A stretch of DNA of 64,000 bases from Paralichthys olivaceus (taxonomy: Eukaryota > Chordata > Actinopteri > Pleuronectiformes > Paralichthyidae). The position numbers were made by a program, and so were the translations under genes. Where the stretch lies: the NCBI RefSeq assembly GCF_024713975.1, contig NC_091106.1, positions 12,503,001 through 12,567,000 of the forward strand. Reading direction: 5' to 3'. Numbering within the stretch: position 1 is the first letter of the stretch; every line of letters begins with the position of its first letter. Shown piece after piece: positions 43,327 to 62,670 of the stretch. The notes below the pieces were generated by a model. That model saw only the letters and a list, made by a program, of their open reading frames with translations. It ran no database searches and was not told where the DNA came from.

Positions 43327-44054
43327 GTAAATACCAACCTTCGTTATTTACTGGATAACACGTGTGTGCATGTAGGAACTGTGCATGTCTTTTAAAATGG
43401 TGGTATTCCTCCTGGCTACAGCTCAACAGCGCACAGGCTCATTTATGAGGATGCAGTCAGATGAACATCACACATTTGTATTGTCCTTGCATCCATAAAA
43501 ACCTGAGATTTAAAACATATCAAACCTGCAAATATGAATATATCTCAGTTACCTGCTAGACCTCAACAAGACATTTCTACTGGCCTGTAACCACTGGAAG
43601 ATATATCACCCTGTGCCTTTAATTCATAATCAACCATCTATGATGTGATTTCATGTGAACTGGATGAAGGCTGGTTGCTCTGCTGAGCATGTTCTCTTGT
43701 TTATAAACTGACCTACTTACATAGATCAGGGATATTTACATAGAAACCTCATGAAGACCATAATGGTCCATATAATAACACTGAACACTGTGAGGACTTC
43801 TCACATTTATTGAGGTGCAGTAATCTGGGTTCCTCTGTGCGGTTGAGGACATATTATGTTACACAGAGGGTTATATTCTAACATTTGAGACATAATTGAT
43901 CAGTGAATAGAAAGAATTTGGAATCAGCTGTTAAGTAAAAGCTTCATGGATAAAGATAAATGCATAATCTTTTAAATTTCCCTCTGTAAAGGTGCAGCAT
44001 CACCACCACAGTTAGGTTTAAAATGTGCTTCTCTGTCCTCCTTTCACTGCACAG

Positions 44055-44534
44055 ATGTCAGGAATGAACCAGCTGGTTGCTACATTCTGGACATTTCTAC
44101 TGCTCGCTGCGTTCCTTTGTGAGCCCACTCTGTCCAAGGGCGGTCGTGGAGGGTCCCGGGGCTCCTCCCGGGGCTCCTCCCGAGGCTCCCCGTCCCGCAG
44201 CTCCACAGCAGGAGGTTACCGGGCAGGAGGCGCCTACGGTGGGACCCGCTCTCGCTTCAGGGTGGGGGGGCGAAGCTCTCCGGTGAAGGTGGCAAGTGCG
44301 GCAGCAGCAGGGGCTGCCGTGGCATTGACTGCGGACAAATGGTACGCCTCTGCCTTCCGCCGCAGCAACGCCGACAGCTCAGATGATGACCTGGATTACT
44401 TCAACAGGACCAATTACTTTTATGCACAAATGTCCAGCTCTACTCAAAATGGATCTTCACTCTCTCAGCTGGTTTCTATCATTATAGCAACGTTTTCCCC
44501 CAAATATGGGCTGTTACTGGACAGTATACTGTAG
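44055..44534 (+). CDS. sprn: Shadow of prion protein (Shadoo), complete
   Basis: Prion-family GPI-anchored glycoprotein of the neuronal cell surface. The whole frame is in one exon, as in Sprn genes, and the ATG lies immediately after a CTGCACAG acceptor. Product 159 aa. Residues 1-27 form a signal peptide with a hydrophobic core (WTFLLLAAFLC). Residues 28-48 are the basic Gly/Arg/Ser tract (KGGRGGSRGSSRGSS), followed by a Gly/Arg/Tyr-rich part to about 76. The hydrophobic Ala-rich segment is 77-93 (VKVASAAAAGAAVALTA), the signature shared with prion proteins. N-glycosylation sequons are at 117-119 (NRT) and 132-134 (NGS). The C-terminal hydrophobic stretch 139-159 is a candidate GPI-attachment signal, though it is broken by SPKYG. 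A second in-frame ATG (codon 4) also gives a good signal peptide. There is no folded prion globular domain, as expected for Shadoo. It is convergent with mtg1. Confidence 0.93.
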   Translation: MSGMNQLVATFWTFLLLAAFLCEPTLSKGGRGGSRGSSRGSSRGSPSRSSTAGGYRAGGAYGGTRSRFRVGGRSSPVKVASAAAAGAAVALTADKWYASAFRRSNADSSDDDLDYFNRTNYFYAQMSSSTQNGSSLSQLVSIIIATFSPKYGLLLDSIL

Positions 44535-44966
44535 ATGTTCAGGTGATCTTTTAAAGATAACTTCCCGATTCAGTTTAGGACTAAGCCTCTGTTCTGGATC
44601 TGACTATAATGTGCAGGACTGACTGGAACCTGCACTGGGAAGACCAGTGAGAGTCACAACCCAGTGGTGAAAGGACACCATGATCCCAAAAGAAACAAAA
44701 CCCATCATTGTACTGTATGTTTTGACACATATGATCCTCTATATCAATGGACAAATGTATATAACCAACACAGAATTATTCATTGTGACATTTCACCAGT
44801 CAAACAGTGCACCTTTGTCAAAAAAAAAATGTCTGTGAGACGAGGGCCAAACTTAAAAATAATTATATTTCAATCCTGATCCCTGGACTGAATTAAAGAA
44901 AAGTTTTTCAGTAATATCACTAGACTACTGGTCACCAGTTTTAACTCTACTGCCAAATGTATCTGA

Positions 44967-44972
44967 AATAAA
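44967..44972 (+). terminator. sprn: Candidate polyadenylation signal of sprn (AATAAA)
   Basis: First canonical AATAAA after the sprn stop, about 430 bp downstream. Another lies at 45550-45555, which would give a 1-kb 3' UTR and overlap the convergent mtg1 3' end. Confidence 0.5.
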
Positions 44973-45113
44973 TCTTTATTTTCTTAAACTAAATAGAAAA
45001 TAGCAAAGTGAGTGACTACGATCGCTGCTTTTTCACCAGTATTTAAACTGGACCCTTTGTTTTTAGAATGGAAAATAAGTATATTTCCAAACTTGTGAAT
45101 TCACCGGCAACAT

Positions 45114-45119
45114 TTTATT
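45114..45119 (-). terminator. mtg1: Candidate polyadenylation signal of mtg1
   Basis: AATAAA on the minus strand, about 735 bp past the mtg1 stop. If used, the mtg1 3' UTR would reach within about 150 bp of the first sprn polyadenylation signal, or overlap the longer sprn transcript. Confidence 0.35.
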
Positions 45120-45853
45120 TTACTGCATCACTTCTGCAAAATCTCTCTTGTCCAAATGATTTACAGTGGCAGACACTAAAGTGGCTGTAAAGACGATTCT
45201 CCACAATAATATAGAGTACTGTATACAGGGAAAGCTAAAGAGCATTTAGCCTCAATCACCTGAAATCAATGTGTGATTCACACCCTTTTGTACTGTAATT
45301 CTGAAATCATTCCTCTAACCTGTGTGTGATCCAAGTCATGCTCGCAACAACACTTGAGAACAAACTGCTGCTCTCACTGTTACGTCTCTGGACGATTTTC
45401 AGAGCCTGTCCATCATCCAAGAAGAACTTTTTACCTGCAGTACAAACTCAGGAGCAACAGACTGTTCCGTATCTATAAGTGCACTATATTATATGCTACT
45501 ACACTTAGGTACATCGTAAAAATGAATTTGTTATCAATGTCTTTATGCTAATAAATATCCAGTTTATACCATGTCAGATTTCTGCCTCGTGTTCTAAAAG
45601 CAAAGCTTAAAAAAGAAAATAATTTTACCTGAATCAAGTTAAATTCTTTTTTGTACAAAGGACACAGTGGGTGATTTTTTTGCATCATCGATGAACAAAA
45701 CCGAAATTATCATGTCCTCAAACTGTCAAAGACATGAGGACAGAGAGGGACTATATTTTCTCGATGACACCTTTGTGGTTAAATATGAATCCTTTCGAGT
45801 TGAAGACAAAATCCTGCAACAGTCTCTGGTCGTCTCGATTTAAACGGCTCAGG

Positions 45854-48795
45854 TCAGTCCAGCATCACTTGTCCCAGCTGACCTTTCCTGAAAGCTCGGA
45901 TGAAATCGTAAGCTGCTGCTGTGTAGTTCGGGATGGTGACTGTGATGTTGCCTGTGGAAAATGAAGAAGAAACATTTTAAAGACATTGATATGGAGCTGG
46001 TTATATCGTGCATCAAACTGAAGGGAAAATGCATATATTTCTATAAACATCAAACAGTGGCAGGTATATAAACGGGTTTTCAAGTTGTTTGCCATCTTTA
46101 CAGACCTATATTTGGTCCTTTGTAAAAGTCAGTCTGATTAAATATGTAAATATACTGTAATGCATACGTGGTAAAAGTAGCATAAAGAGTGGAAACGGAG
46201 AAAAAGAGCAAGCCAGATCTCTCAGACATGAAATACCAAGCCTGAACAGGTGATGGCAGTGATATTCACAATTGCACTGAGAGAAAGCAGTGACCAACTC
46301 TGTAAGCAGCAGGAGAATCTGTAGGATTAGTATTTTCTTACCAACTCCAGTAATGGCTTTGACCCGTTGTGTTTTTCTGAGTTTCACAGCGATGCGTTTG
46401 AGAACATGCTGGATGTCATCACTGGGCTCTTGGAGGTCGTATTTTTCCACATAACTGCACATGAACACACACACACACGTACAGGAAACAATGAAGTTTA
46501 AGTTAACACACTGATCACCTGAAACATCAGCAGGTCACGATTTAGAGAGAACATTCACACCTGAACTTCTCCTGCCTGTTCAGAGAGTAGAGTAAGTAGT
46601 CAGCAATCACATCTTCACCAACTAAATGGTCCAGTATAGTTCCTGGAGAAGGAAAGAAAAAAACATTAAAACACATATTCCACTGAACACAAAGTTTCCA
46701 CAAGCTGTTTCTTGAATCTCACCACATAAAGCCAGCTTCATGCCCGTTTCAACGCTCTCAATCTTAGGAGGCAGGACTCCTGGTGTGTCCAACAGGTACA
46801 TTATGGGTCGCTCACACACCTGAGGACAAAGGTTGAAACAAATACTTTACAGATGCAAAATAAAATGGAGCCATGAACCCAAAACCCACAAACATGGCTT
46901 CTACACTCACCTGAATTTTAGTCAGAACTGCTTTAGTTATACCAGGCTCTCCACCCACTCGAGATGCACGACCTGGAATTGGTGAATAATTAAAATATTG
47001 ATAAGTATGATACTAAATCAATGGCCAACACCTCTTAACTATTTTATAATGCAAACCTTTTTTCAGGTTGGTTCTCCTTAATGAGTTAATAAGAGATGAC
47101 TTCCCCACATTGGGAACTCCAATCACCATCAGGCAGTAATTTGTGTTCTGAAAGTTTTCATGCCAAAAGTGAAAAGTTAGATGATAGACAGATTTATTGA
47201 GATTTACCCTCTGTTCACTTCAACATTTGAATACTGAGAAATATATAATAAATACAAATTTGGAAATAAATGTTTCTGTGTTGATTCAGCTCCACTGAGG
47301 AAAAAGATAAGAAGGCTTGGTAATTTTACAGATGTGTCATATATCTCATGCATCTTATTGCAGATACATTGGAAATGTTGTACATGTTGCAGAATAAGAA
47401 ACAAGAAATTATGTTGAAGGTAGTTTTGAAACAGTTTGTGACTGTGTAACTGTCAACTGGCCTTTAGACCATTTTATGTCAAAAGTTGAAATGAACTAAA
47501 ACCTATGATTAAATAGGCTGGAGGAATCATACCTCATCTCTGTTAAAACGTGGAGCCATCCCGACAATTTCCAGCACCATCGGCACCAACTACAGAGAGA
47601 AGAAGGGGAAAAAAACAGGAATAACACATTTATGCTCAAAATGTAATTAACTGAAGACAAACTTCTGCAAATGTTTGGTCGATGATGACCTCGACCTTTT
47701 TGATGTTGTCATCTCTCTGCTTCAAACAGTCTGTGAACAGAACGTTCTGCACCCCATCCTTTTCTAGCTTCTTCAGGATCCTCTGCAGAGTAATTGACAG
47801 ATGTTGTTTTGGGTTGAATTTTAACATTACAATCAAAATAGCAGCAAGGCCTTTTACCTGCTTGTTGGACAGATCTGTTAGGTCCATCTTGTTGAGAATT
47901 AGCACATGTGGCTTAATGTCAAGAGTCTCCTGAAAGACAGGGTTTCTTCCAGAGAATGGGATGTGCTTGATGTTAAAGAGAAAGGTTTGGATTTGACCTC
48001 TGCAGTAAACAGCAGCAAGGTCTTATAAGCAAAGTGAAGAAAACATCACTAGAATTCTTCACCTTTAATTTGACTTTACAACATTGTAAAAAAAAAAGTT
48101 ATATCTAAATAAAGTTATTATTATTAATATTATTATTATTATTTTCATTATTACTTGTCTTATTTGATATTATAGTTTTCCCTACTGGGGCGACAATACA
48201 GCTGTGGACTTCAGAAAGATAAGTTTGGTTTCTACTGCACTTCATCTGTTTCTCGACATATTGCATTTTATCCTGCACACCTAAATGCAAAAGTGCATTA
48301 TATGATACACAGTAAGACCAAGGTTCTTCACACCAAATAACCAAAACTTCTATTACCCATTACAATACTCTGTTAGATGAAAAAAATACTAATTTAATAC
48401 TTTTCTTCTAAAATGTGCAATGGTTATTTCCTTGTGTACCAATCAATGGTCTTGTTTTCTCCCACAGAGTTTAAGAATCAGTATGAAGTATCTTATTGAT
48501 TCTATATAAATAAATATGATGTTAGAAAAGGATATTCTGGCATCATGTATTTCTATGATACAGTCCACTTTCTTCAGACTGGCTCTCATCTGCTTCAGTC
48601 CTACAAACAGTGAGAAACTATTGTTAGCATTCATCACCCCTCCTCATACATAAGTCCCATCATGGAGATAACTAGTTGTAAGAAGCTATCACCTTTAGCC
48701 ATGTGTCCGGGGAACCAGTGAGCCACGTCCCGTCCACCGAAGTCAAACACGGATCTGAACTTGTCGACATGACGGAGACTCTGGAACAGTTTCAT
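45854..48795 (-). CDS. mtg1: Mitochondrial ribosome-associated GTPase 1, 11 exons
   Basis: Circularly permuted GTPase (YlqF/RbgA family) of the mitochondrial matrix, acting in large mitoribosomal subunit assembly. Exons: 48795-48693, 48600-48536, 47962-47858, 47782-47696, 47589-47533, 47147-47057, 46972-46911, 46819-46723, 46642-46561, 46454-46342, 45951-45854; 319 aa (human 334 from memory). The G-motifs occur in permuted order: DARIP (54-58), G4 NKMD (80-83), P-loop GVPNVGKS (149-156), G2 GEPGIT (177-182), G3 DTPG (201-204). The intron between exons 2 and 3 is not GT-AG: it starts ATATCCTTT at 48535 and ends AC at 47963, a U12-type AT-AC intron. The end of exon 4 is uncertain: AAG before GTCGAG at 47696 fits the human alignment, but GAA before GTTTGT at 47663 is a possible in-frame alternative adding 11 residues. 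Other junctions are canonical. Confidence 0.93.
47963..48535 (-). other. mtg1: U12-type AT-AC intron in mtg1
   Basis: Read on the minus strand, the intron begins ATATCCTTTTC, an exact match to the U12 5' splice consensus ATATCCTT. It ends with TCTTTAAC, then CATCAAGCAC or so, with terminal AC. TCTTTAAC matches the U12 branch-point consensus TCCTTAAC at all but one position, about 10 bases before the 3' end. Joining the exons gives DAR then IPFSGRNP, the conserved family sequence, in phase. No GT donor lies near the exon end, so no ordinary splice solution exists. Confidence 0.9.
48116..48150. repeat. (TTA)n-type microsatellite in mtg1 intron
   Basis: Imperfect ATT trinucleotide run inside the AT-AC intron of mtg1. 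Confidence 0.75.
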
Positions 48796-49540
48796 GGCTC
48801 CAGGAGAAAACTACACCTCGGTTTGTTGAACGTCTTCATTAAATATTCTCCATCTAAATAACCTCCAAGCTGTGAAAGCACTGGACATGTTGGTGTGCTA
48901 CACTGTTTACACGCCGACTGGAATCCATCATCAAACTATTGTTCCGCGCTCATACTTCTTCTTGTTTTTTCCACTTCAGTCATGGGTTAATGGGCGCATG
49001 TCTGCCCTCCTCAGGATAGAAAAGGAATTACTCTGATTACCATCTGGAGCACAGACTTAAAAATGTTGACCGAAGAGATATTTAAAGGTTATGAATAAAA
49101 GGGATAGTTCACCCAAAAATTAAATTCACTCATTATCTACTCACCACCATGCTGATGGAGGGGTGGGTGAAGTGTTTGAGTTCACAAAACACTTTTGGAG
49201 TTTCAGGGGTAAACAGCGTTGCTGCCAATTTCAAGACAAGTGAAGTCAATGGTGACCACTTCTTGTGGTATCATCCAAACCCCATAAGATTTAAATTCGA
49301 CTTGAAATGAGGTAATTTATACCCACCTTGTTTTTAGCCTAAATGTCATCTGTTATCCTCCTCCGTATTTAAGCGTGGAGGCATGGTAAAATGAGCTACT
49401 ATAAAAAAAAGTCGAATGCAATTCAAAACTAAGACTTTATACATTTAAATGATGTTGTCTGCCTTCCACAGACACCGCTGGTGGTAACTTTACATAAAAA
49501 GCAATACACCCAGAGATCTGACAAATGTAGTTTTTCTTCT
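48796..49540. other. mtg1 promoter side and interval to paox copy A
   Basis: Holds the mtg1 upstream region (about 48796-49080) and a dispersed repeat from about 49101. No gene is visible. The interval ends at the candidate paox-A polyadenylation signal. Confidence 0.5.
49101..49262 (+). repeat. Dispersed teleost repeat, copy 1
   Basis: Starts GGGATAGTTCACCC and continues through CACTCATTATCTACTCACCA and GGAGGGGTGG. A diverged copy in the opposite orientation lies at about 56670-56820. This kind of sequence is very common in teleost genomes, as a short non-autonomous element. The element may extend further right (to about 49500), but there is no second copy here to define it. Confidence 0.7.
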
Positions 49541-49546
49541 TTTATT
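49541..49546 (-). terminator. paox: Candidate polyadenylation signal of paox copy A
   Basis: AATAAA on the minus strand about 915 bp past the paox-A stop. The 3' UTR in between is AT-rich with no other feature recognised. Confidence 0.35.
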
Positions 49547-50461
49547 TACCTCCTGTGTTCTTAGACAAAGACAGAGCTCAACCTCAGAATCTCAAAATAA
49601 ATTACAGACCACATTCACACTCTCATCTATACCTTCTGAGTTGCCACTGAGTGTTTTTCTTCCTGCAGAATACTCTTGATATAATTATATAACATGAAAA
49701 TTACATCACATGCCTCACTAACTCTTAATAAAATATAAGGCGACAATGTTCTACAGTCTGTGTCTCAGCATACACGTAGCTGCATGCTTACACCGTCAAT
49801 ACACACATGTCAAATGTTTTTAACAAGTCGGAGTAGGTTTCACTTTCTGAAATCCACATACACATGATTCTGACTTTGCTCCCTTCTTCTTATGACATGG
49901 AATTTTTGGTATGTTTGTGTAAGTTTCCTACTTCACAGCTTTGGCTTGTAATTTTAATGATATATTATTTCAAACAATAATTCATTCATGTTCGTCAACA
50001 ATTTTCTATGACCACGTACATTTCACCATATCATTAAGAATGAATTGTAATGTGAGGAGCAAACGTAATGCAAATGGTAAAGCAATGGGTTAATGAATTA
50101 ATTCAATGACTAGATGAACTTCTAAGTAAGCTAAATTGAGTTTTATCCAATGTTCTGCACATAAATGTGATTACTGATATACTCATTGACAACAGAAATG
50201 TTTAAATGAAATCATCAAACAATGAAGTTACAAAATCCCTACTGATTCCTTGAAGGCATTATTACAAATCAGATTTCTAAGTGTGTCCTTACAAAGTTCA
50301 TTACTTGATAACATTCTCTGGGACTTTCCAGTTTTTAAAGTGACTGATTTATATAAACAGCAGCTTTTCACACAGTCCTCACAATCAACTGTGACATCAG
50401 TGTTTGACTAAGTCAAAGACAAATCTGTTGAATCTCTTCTCATCAATGCAGCATTGTACTT

Positions 50462-55344
<4,883 letters not shown>

Positions 55345-55565
55345 TACGGTCCACTCTTCACGAACGTGCTCAGTCTTCTTCCTTTACAGTCGGAGTGTGT
55401 ACACATTTACATCATGTTTTCCGGTTAGTGATTTCAAAATAAAAGACTTTTAGGGAGCAGGAAGAAAAGGGTTAAAATTAAAAGTGCATACATGTGGCTG
55501 AACCCATGGGCTGAACTAACTGTGATACCTTGAAAAAACACCCAAATAAAACAGTAAACGTCATA

Positions 55566-55571
55566 TTTATT
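55566..55571 (-). terminator. paox: Candidate polyadenylation signal of paox copy B
   Basis: AATAAA on the minus strand, 211 bp past the copy B stop and only about 220 bp upstream of the copy A start codon, so copy A's promoter must be squeezed into or overlap the 3' end of copy B. Confidence 0.5.
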
Positions 55572-55781
55572 CATCTCAGAACATTAAACTGAACCATCTG
55601 AACACAGAACACATTCCTACTATTGATTATAAATGTATCATTACATTACCCATGTTCCACTACATTGTGATTCTTCCACCACTGGAAAACTCATTTAACA
55701 ATGTCAGGTTACTGCATTATTTTTTTCCTTCATTCATTTTTGACCCAAAAACATAACATGCAGATAACAATATGAATGTGT

Positions 55782-60029
<4,248 letters not shown>

Positions 60030-60221
60030 TCTCAACAAGAATAAACTAGGGAAATGAAGAAAAGCAAACTCAGGCAAAAAAGACAGACAGGATCAACCAG
60101 TCTGCATGTGAGGGAGGAGTCCCATGACTTCCTCCATCTGTTGCACATATTAAGCAGGTATTGTCATGCTCCAGGCAAAGATATGAACTTACATTTGAAC
60201 AAGCCCAGGTGAGAGGGGCGA
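60030..60221. promoter_or_regulatory. paox: Presumed 5' region of paox copy B
   Basis: Immediately upstream of the copy B start on the minus strand. TTTCCCTAG at about 60045 on the minus strand looks like an acceptor, suggesting an untranslated first exon further right. No TATA box or other element was recognised with confidence. Confidence 0.3.
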
Positions 60222-60260
60222 AGACACGTTTACCAACCAGGCAGGTTGGTAAACGTGTCT
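60222..60260. repeat. Perfect 17-bp inverted repeat (hairpin)
   Basis: Arms AGACACGTTTACCAACC (60222-60238) and GGTTGGTAAACGTGTCT (60244-60260) pair perfectly around a 5-base spacer. It lies at the left end of a compound repeat (60222-60700) and may be an element terminus. Confidence 0.85.
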
Positions 60261-60262
60261 CC

Positions 60263-60294
60263 GCGAGTGGACGCTAGGTGGTCCGAGTGAAGAC
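60263..60294 (+). repeat. 32-bp flanking repeat, copy 1
   Basis: GCGAGTGGACGCTAGG...GTCCGAGTGAAGAC recurs at 60524-60555 with two or so changes (GCGGGCCGAG). The two copies bracket the TATA/CRE duplication. Confidence 0.8.
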
Positions 60295-60430
60295 CATAGA
60301 CTGTATATAAAGATGGACGTAGTGTCCGTGACGTCACCCGTTGGTTTCTGAAGAGTGAAAATCATAGACTGTATATAAAGATGGACGTAGTGTCCGTGAC
60401 GTCACCCGTTGGTTTCTGTAGAGTGGAAAT
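60295..60430 (+). repeat. 68-bp tandem duplication carrying TATATAA and TGACGTCA
   Basis: Two nearly identical units with a 68-bp period, starting at 60295 and 60363 (CATAGACTGTATATAAAG). Each has TATATAA (60304-60310, 60372-60378) followed about 20 bp later by the palindromic CRE core TGACGTCA (60329-60336, 60397-60404). The opening CATAGACTGTATATAAA is common in teleost dispersed repeats, so this is probably part of a mobile or repeated element and not a dedicated gene promoter. Confidence 0.8.
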
Positions 60431-60455
60431 GAGGCTCGTAGTGGGCGTTTCACCC

Positions 60456-60469
60456 GGCGCCATCTTGCC
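60456..60469 (-). promoter_or_regulatory. YY1-like motif
   Basis: On the minus strand the sequence contains AAGATGGCGCC, a good match to the YY1 core AAGATGGCG. It is next to CpG-rich sequence and to the duplicated TATA/CRE module. Function is unproven. Confidence 0.4.
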
Positions 60470-60523
60470 GGGGCCTGACTCCTCCTAGTTCCGGGCTAAC
60501 CCATAAATGGGCAAAAAGGCGAC

Positions 60524-60555
60524 GGCGAGTGGACGCTAGGCGGGCCGAGTGAAGA
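60524..60555 (+). repeat. 32-bp flanking repeat, copy 2
   Basis: Second copy of the segment at 60263-60294, same orientation, 261 bp away. The sequence beyond (to about 60700) is CpG- and CTAG-rich and looks like the body of the same compound element. Confidence 0.8.
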
Positions 60556-62354
60556 CTGACAACTGAGCCACGCCCACAGATCTTATCGTTACCTGGTTAG
60601 CTCAGGCTAAGGAGCTAGGCTATATGCTACCGACTACTGCTAACAGGCTAGCGCTGCGGGATGGTCGCGGTCGTAACATCGAACCGAACAGAGGTATGTT
60701 ACCCTTCGTAAATGTTTTGATTTAGAGACCCCTAGCAGCAGAGGATCATATTGAATCATGTGTTTTTGGTATGACAGACTGCCACCATGTGGACACAGAA
60801 ATTTGCACCGGCTGATTCAATTGCAAGAAGTAAATTTGGCAAATTGCCATTACATATCAATTACATTTTCAGTCTCTGTGACCATACATGCACCAGCAAT
60901 TCAATAGCATTCTTTTCTAACTAATCATATTACAAAAATCAGTCAAGTGACATAGGTCAGTGATTAAGGTGAAGGTTCGTCCACAGAATACTACAACATT
61001 CTCACTGTTTGTGAAACTGTGGGAAAAAGGAAAAGCCCGACTCTCTCAGGATACCTCCATTGTGTAATGTTGATAAGTTCACACAAACGCGAGCACACAC
61101 ACATGCACACACACATACACACACAGGACTGAAAAGTACATTGCACACTGACTGAGAGAAAAAAAATCTAATGCTCGACTAGAAGAATCACAGACGATGG
61201 TCCAAACTTATGATTTGAATGTTTTTCAGGTGTAACCCTGAGAAAGAACTTTAAGTTAAAGAAAATGCAAAGATGTGAACCACCTGTGTATCTCCTCTAG
61301 GTTCACAAGGCTTTATTTTCATCTGATGAAAAGTAGCCTAATGAAGCATATTGTTTAATTTTCACGGGATATCATGTGAGTGTGCTCTGCAGTTAATATC
61401 TGAAAACCTCAAATACTCAACACGCTTGGTTCCTGGAATAAACAGAAATAACTTTAATTAGTTACACCATCGCACCAGCCGACATGGTTGACCTGTTTTT
61501 TTCTTGAACAAGATTTGTTTGAATAATCATGTTGCACTTGAAAGCTGTGCATATACAAACATTAACTTCTACCCCATATTCAAATGAGTGTTTGAATTTC
61601 CAGTTAAAAGTGACAGTGCTTCGGCAATTAAAAATGCCCACAATATAGATTATTTTCACTTCACATTATGTTCCTTTCCACCCACCCGTATATATATATG
61701 TATATTATAATACTGAAGTGGTACATAATGTACAGTGTATTTATATGTTCCAGACAAAAATCAGAATTTTCAAATCTTCAGATTCCAGCACCACACTTCA
61801 ATATTCAATGGAAGTATTTAACTCACTGATGTGCAGCTACATAGTGAGGTTGTTGAATATCCATCCATCCATCCTTGACACTGGGTGGGAAGGGCACAGT
61901 AAATACAACATTAACTCAGTCTCCTCATCTCTCACATGTGTGAAACAGACTGTAGCAGCAGTCTCAGCTTTACATTCCTGGAGTTCGTATTCCTCAAGAG
62001 GAACATTTTCTTTAAAAGCCTTGGTAAAAATGATCTCTGTGTCTGTAGTTGCGATGCCGTCAGTGTTCACGCAGTGTGACCTTCTGACTGCAGCTCTTTG
62101 TGTATGTGGTGAAGTCATCATCACATTTCATCACAATTATATAAATATCATCAGGCCACATGGATTACAAGTTCAATATCAATGTCAATTCGAGTTCAGA
62201 GATCATGATTTCATCTGCTATCAATGTGCTATTGATAATGTTTAAAATATTTATAATGTTTGATACTTTATTGCTTTGTATTTTTGATTAATTCTTTGTT
62301 TATTATTTACATTTTTTAAATGTTTAATCAGTTTTAATGCTGTATCTTAAACCT

Positions 62355-62400
62355 GTTCTGCACTTTTAAACATGCTATATAAATAAACCTTGACTTGACT
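62355..62400 (+). repeat. Tail of a dispersed repeat
   Basis: GCTATATAAATAAACCTTGA followed by CTTGACT resembles the 3' tails of many teleost retroposon-derived sequences. The body upstream could not be delimited. Confidence 0.4.
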
Positions 62401-62608
62401 ATATGAAGTTGATGCCAATGATGATTAATAATATTATTTATATTATTAATCAAATCCAATCAAATTAAAATGTAATAAAAGTCTGTATTTGTATTTAATC
62501 TGTATGAGCCCCCCCCCCCCCCCATATAGCTTGTTGGCAGTCTAGTAGCTCATTTAAGGGGGTTACATGAGGGCAAGTAAAATACAGTTTAGATCACAGC
62601 CAGGGTCT

Positions 62609-62610
<2 letters not shown>

Positions 62611-62664
<54 letters not shown>
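62611..62664. repeat. (CA)n microsatellite
   Basis: Uninterrupted AC run of 27 units, then TCACAC. Intergenic. Confidence 0.95.

Positions 62665-62670
<6 letters not shown>

Noticed and set aside
47858-48600. Ordinary GT-AG splicing between mtg1 exons 2 and 3
   Set aside because: No GT lies near the end of exon 2, and using CAAG as acceptor would insert residues absent from the family. The AT-AC solution fits exactly.
61718-62245. 175-codon plus-strand frame as a gene
   Set aside because: Composition is that of translated simple AT-rich DNA with a TCCA run; no family features.
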